The position numbers and the translations under genes were made by a program. Of a DNA stretch of 7,197 nt, positions 6,698-7,197 are shown piece after piece (position 1 is the stretch's first letter; every line of letters starts with the position of its first letter). This DNA is from Rhodospirillaceae bacterium (lineage in GTDB: Bacteria; Pseudomonadota; Alphaproteobacteria; Rhodospirillales; Magnetospirillaceae): positions 1 through 7,197 of the forward strand of contig JASLCK010000311.1 in NCBI GenBank assembly GCA_030151865.1, in the 5' to 3' direction. The notes beneath the pieces were generated by a model. That model saw only the letters and a program-made list of their open reading frames with translations, did no database searches and had not been told where the DNA came from.

Positions 6698-6728
6698 GGA
6701 AATCACTGTTCCATTGAAGGAACATTCC
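6698..6728. promoter_or_regulatory. Cluster of alternating GGAA/TTCC half-sites upstream of the dioxygenase gene
   Basis: Four half-sites alternate in 31 nt: GGAA at 6698, TTCC at 6709, GGAA at 6719 and TTCC at 6725. They make two overlapping perfect inverted repeats: TGGAA-N7-TTCCA (6697-6713) and TGTTCC-N6-GGAACA (6707-6724). The second has the arm spacing of Crp-type sites (TGTGA-N6-TCACA) but different arms. The cluster lies 73-104 nt before the dioxygenase start and touches the stop codon of the regulator gene. It could be an operator for the dioxygenase gene or a weak hairpin after the regulator gene; it has no U tract. Confidence 0.4.
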
Positions 6729-7197
6729 TAAGCATCTTCCAGATCGGCATATTGGCGCAGCCGGGCCACATCTTCCACATAGACACAGCGGTTATGGGTT
6801 CGCACCCCATAATCGCGCAGGGTCAGAAAGGACCGCGACAGGCTTTCCGGCGTTACCCCCAGCCGGGCGGCCAGGACGTTCTTGTCGTAAGGCAGGCGCA
6901 AATCCACATGCTGGTCGTCGGGATTAAACAATTCTGCCAGATATCCGGCCAATCGCTGGGTGCCGGACGCGCGATAGGCGCGTTCCAACTCGATGGACTG
7001 ATGTTCGACCCGTCCTGCCAAAGCCTGCACCAACGCCACCGCCAAGGCAGGATGATCGGTCATGGTATCGGTCAGCAGCCGCACCGGCAAATCCAACACC
7101 CTAAGATCGGTGATGGCTTCGGCGCTGGCGGGATAATGGCTTTGGCAAAAGGCCGCTTCGGCAAAGCTTTCGCCGGGGCCGACAATGCGGCGCACCG
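6728..7197 (-). CDS. Crp/Fnr-family transcriptional regulator, N-terminus cut by window edge
   Basis: The frame is open to the right edge, so the start lies outside; 155 complete codons are visible (7195-6731) plus a stop. Visible residues 1-40 are the end of the cyclic-nucleotide-binding-type beta barrel (GPGESFAEAAF, then YPASAEAITDLRVLDLP). Residues about 47-75 form the long dimerization helix. Residues about 77-150 are a winged helix-turn-helix. Its recognition helix reads GVTPESLSRSF (113-123), with Glu117, Ser120 and Arg121 in the E-x-x-S-R pattern that FNR uses to read TTGAT half-sites; CRP instead has R-E-x-x-x-R. FAEA in place of the usual FGE resembles DNR/NnrR-type nitric-oxide regulators, but that subgroup call is inference. 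The FNR iron-sulfur cysteines would lie mostly in the missing part. It precedes the dioxygenase gene on the same strand. Confidence 0.88.
   Translation of the reverse strand, partial: VRRIVGPGESFAEAAFCQSHYPASAEAITDLRVLDLPVRLLTDTMTDHPALAVALVQALAGRVEHQSIELERAYRASGTQRLAGYLAELFNPDDQHVDLRLPYDKNVLAARLGVTPESLSRSFLTLRDYGVRTHNRCVYVEDVARLRQYADLEDA

Overview
This window is a GC-rich chromosomal segment of a proteobacterium. The ParE sequence (for example its ETQAVLPLRGKILNVAS stretch and MTDADVDGAH motif) and the gene set look alphaproteobacterial, probably a Rhodospirillales/Magnetospirillum-like organism. That placement is inferred from protein style, not from a database search. I see no insertion sequences, tRNA or rRNA genes, CRISPR arrays or phage genes. 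This is ordinary core-genome territory, and I did not find a convincing undescribed system. The interesting signals are regulatory DNA between the genes.

Layout from left to right. (1) 1-1138, minus strand: a membrane-anchored family 17 glycoside hydrolase/transglycosylase, cut by the left edge. (2) 1139-1310: a divergent promoter region carrying three GTCAGG boxes at exact 10-bp spacing. (3) 1311-1658, plus: the small zinc-ribbon protein YjdM (formerly PhnA). (4) 1682-1716: a strong bidirectional terminator. (5) 1728-2120, minus: a YciA-type hotdog acyl-CoA thioesterase. (6) 2121-2251: a divergent promoter region with a perfect extended -10 placed so that the parE transcript should begin at or next to its ATG. 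(7) 2252-4240, plus: parE, topoisomerase IV subunit B. (8) 4246-5046, plus: an AraC-type regulator starting 5 nt after parE. (9) 5133-5750, plus: a LysE/RhtB-type exporter. (10) 5751-5856: a convergent gap with two hairpins. (11) 5857-6624, minus: a YgiD/4,5-DOPA-dioxygenase-like LigB-family enzyme. (12) 6625-6727: a gap with a cluster of alternating GGAA/TTCC half-sites. (13) 6728-7197, minus: the C-terminal part of a Crp/Fnr regulator, cut by the right edge.

How the genes may work together. parE is a housekeeping gene for chromosome decatenation. The AraC regulator and the LysE exporter probably form a regulator/efflux pair read in the same direction behind parE. The Crp/Fnr regulator lies upstream of the dioxygenase in the same orientation and might control it, but this is inference only. 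The GH17 protein probably acts on beta-glucan in the periplasm. yjdM and yciA are small stand-alone housekeeping-type genes that converge on a shared terminator.
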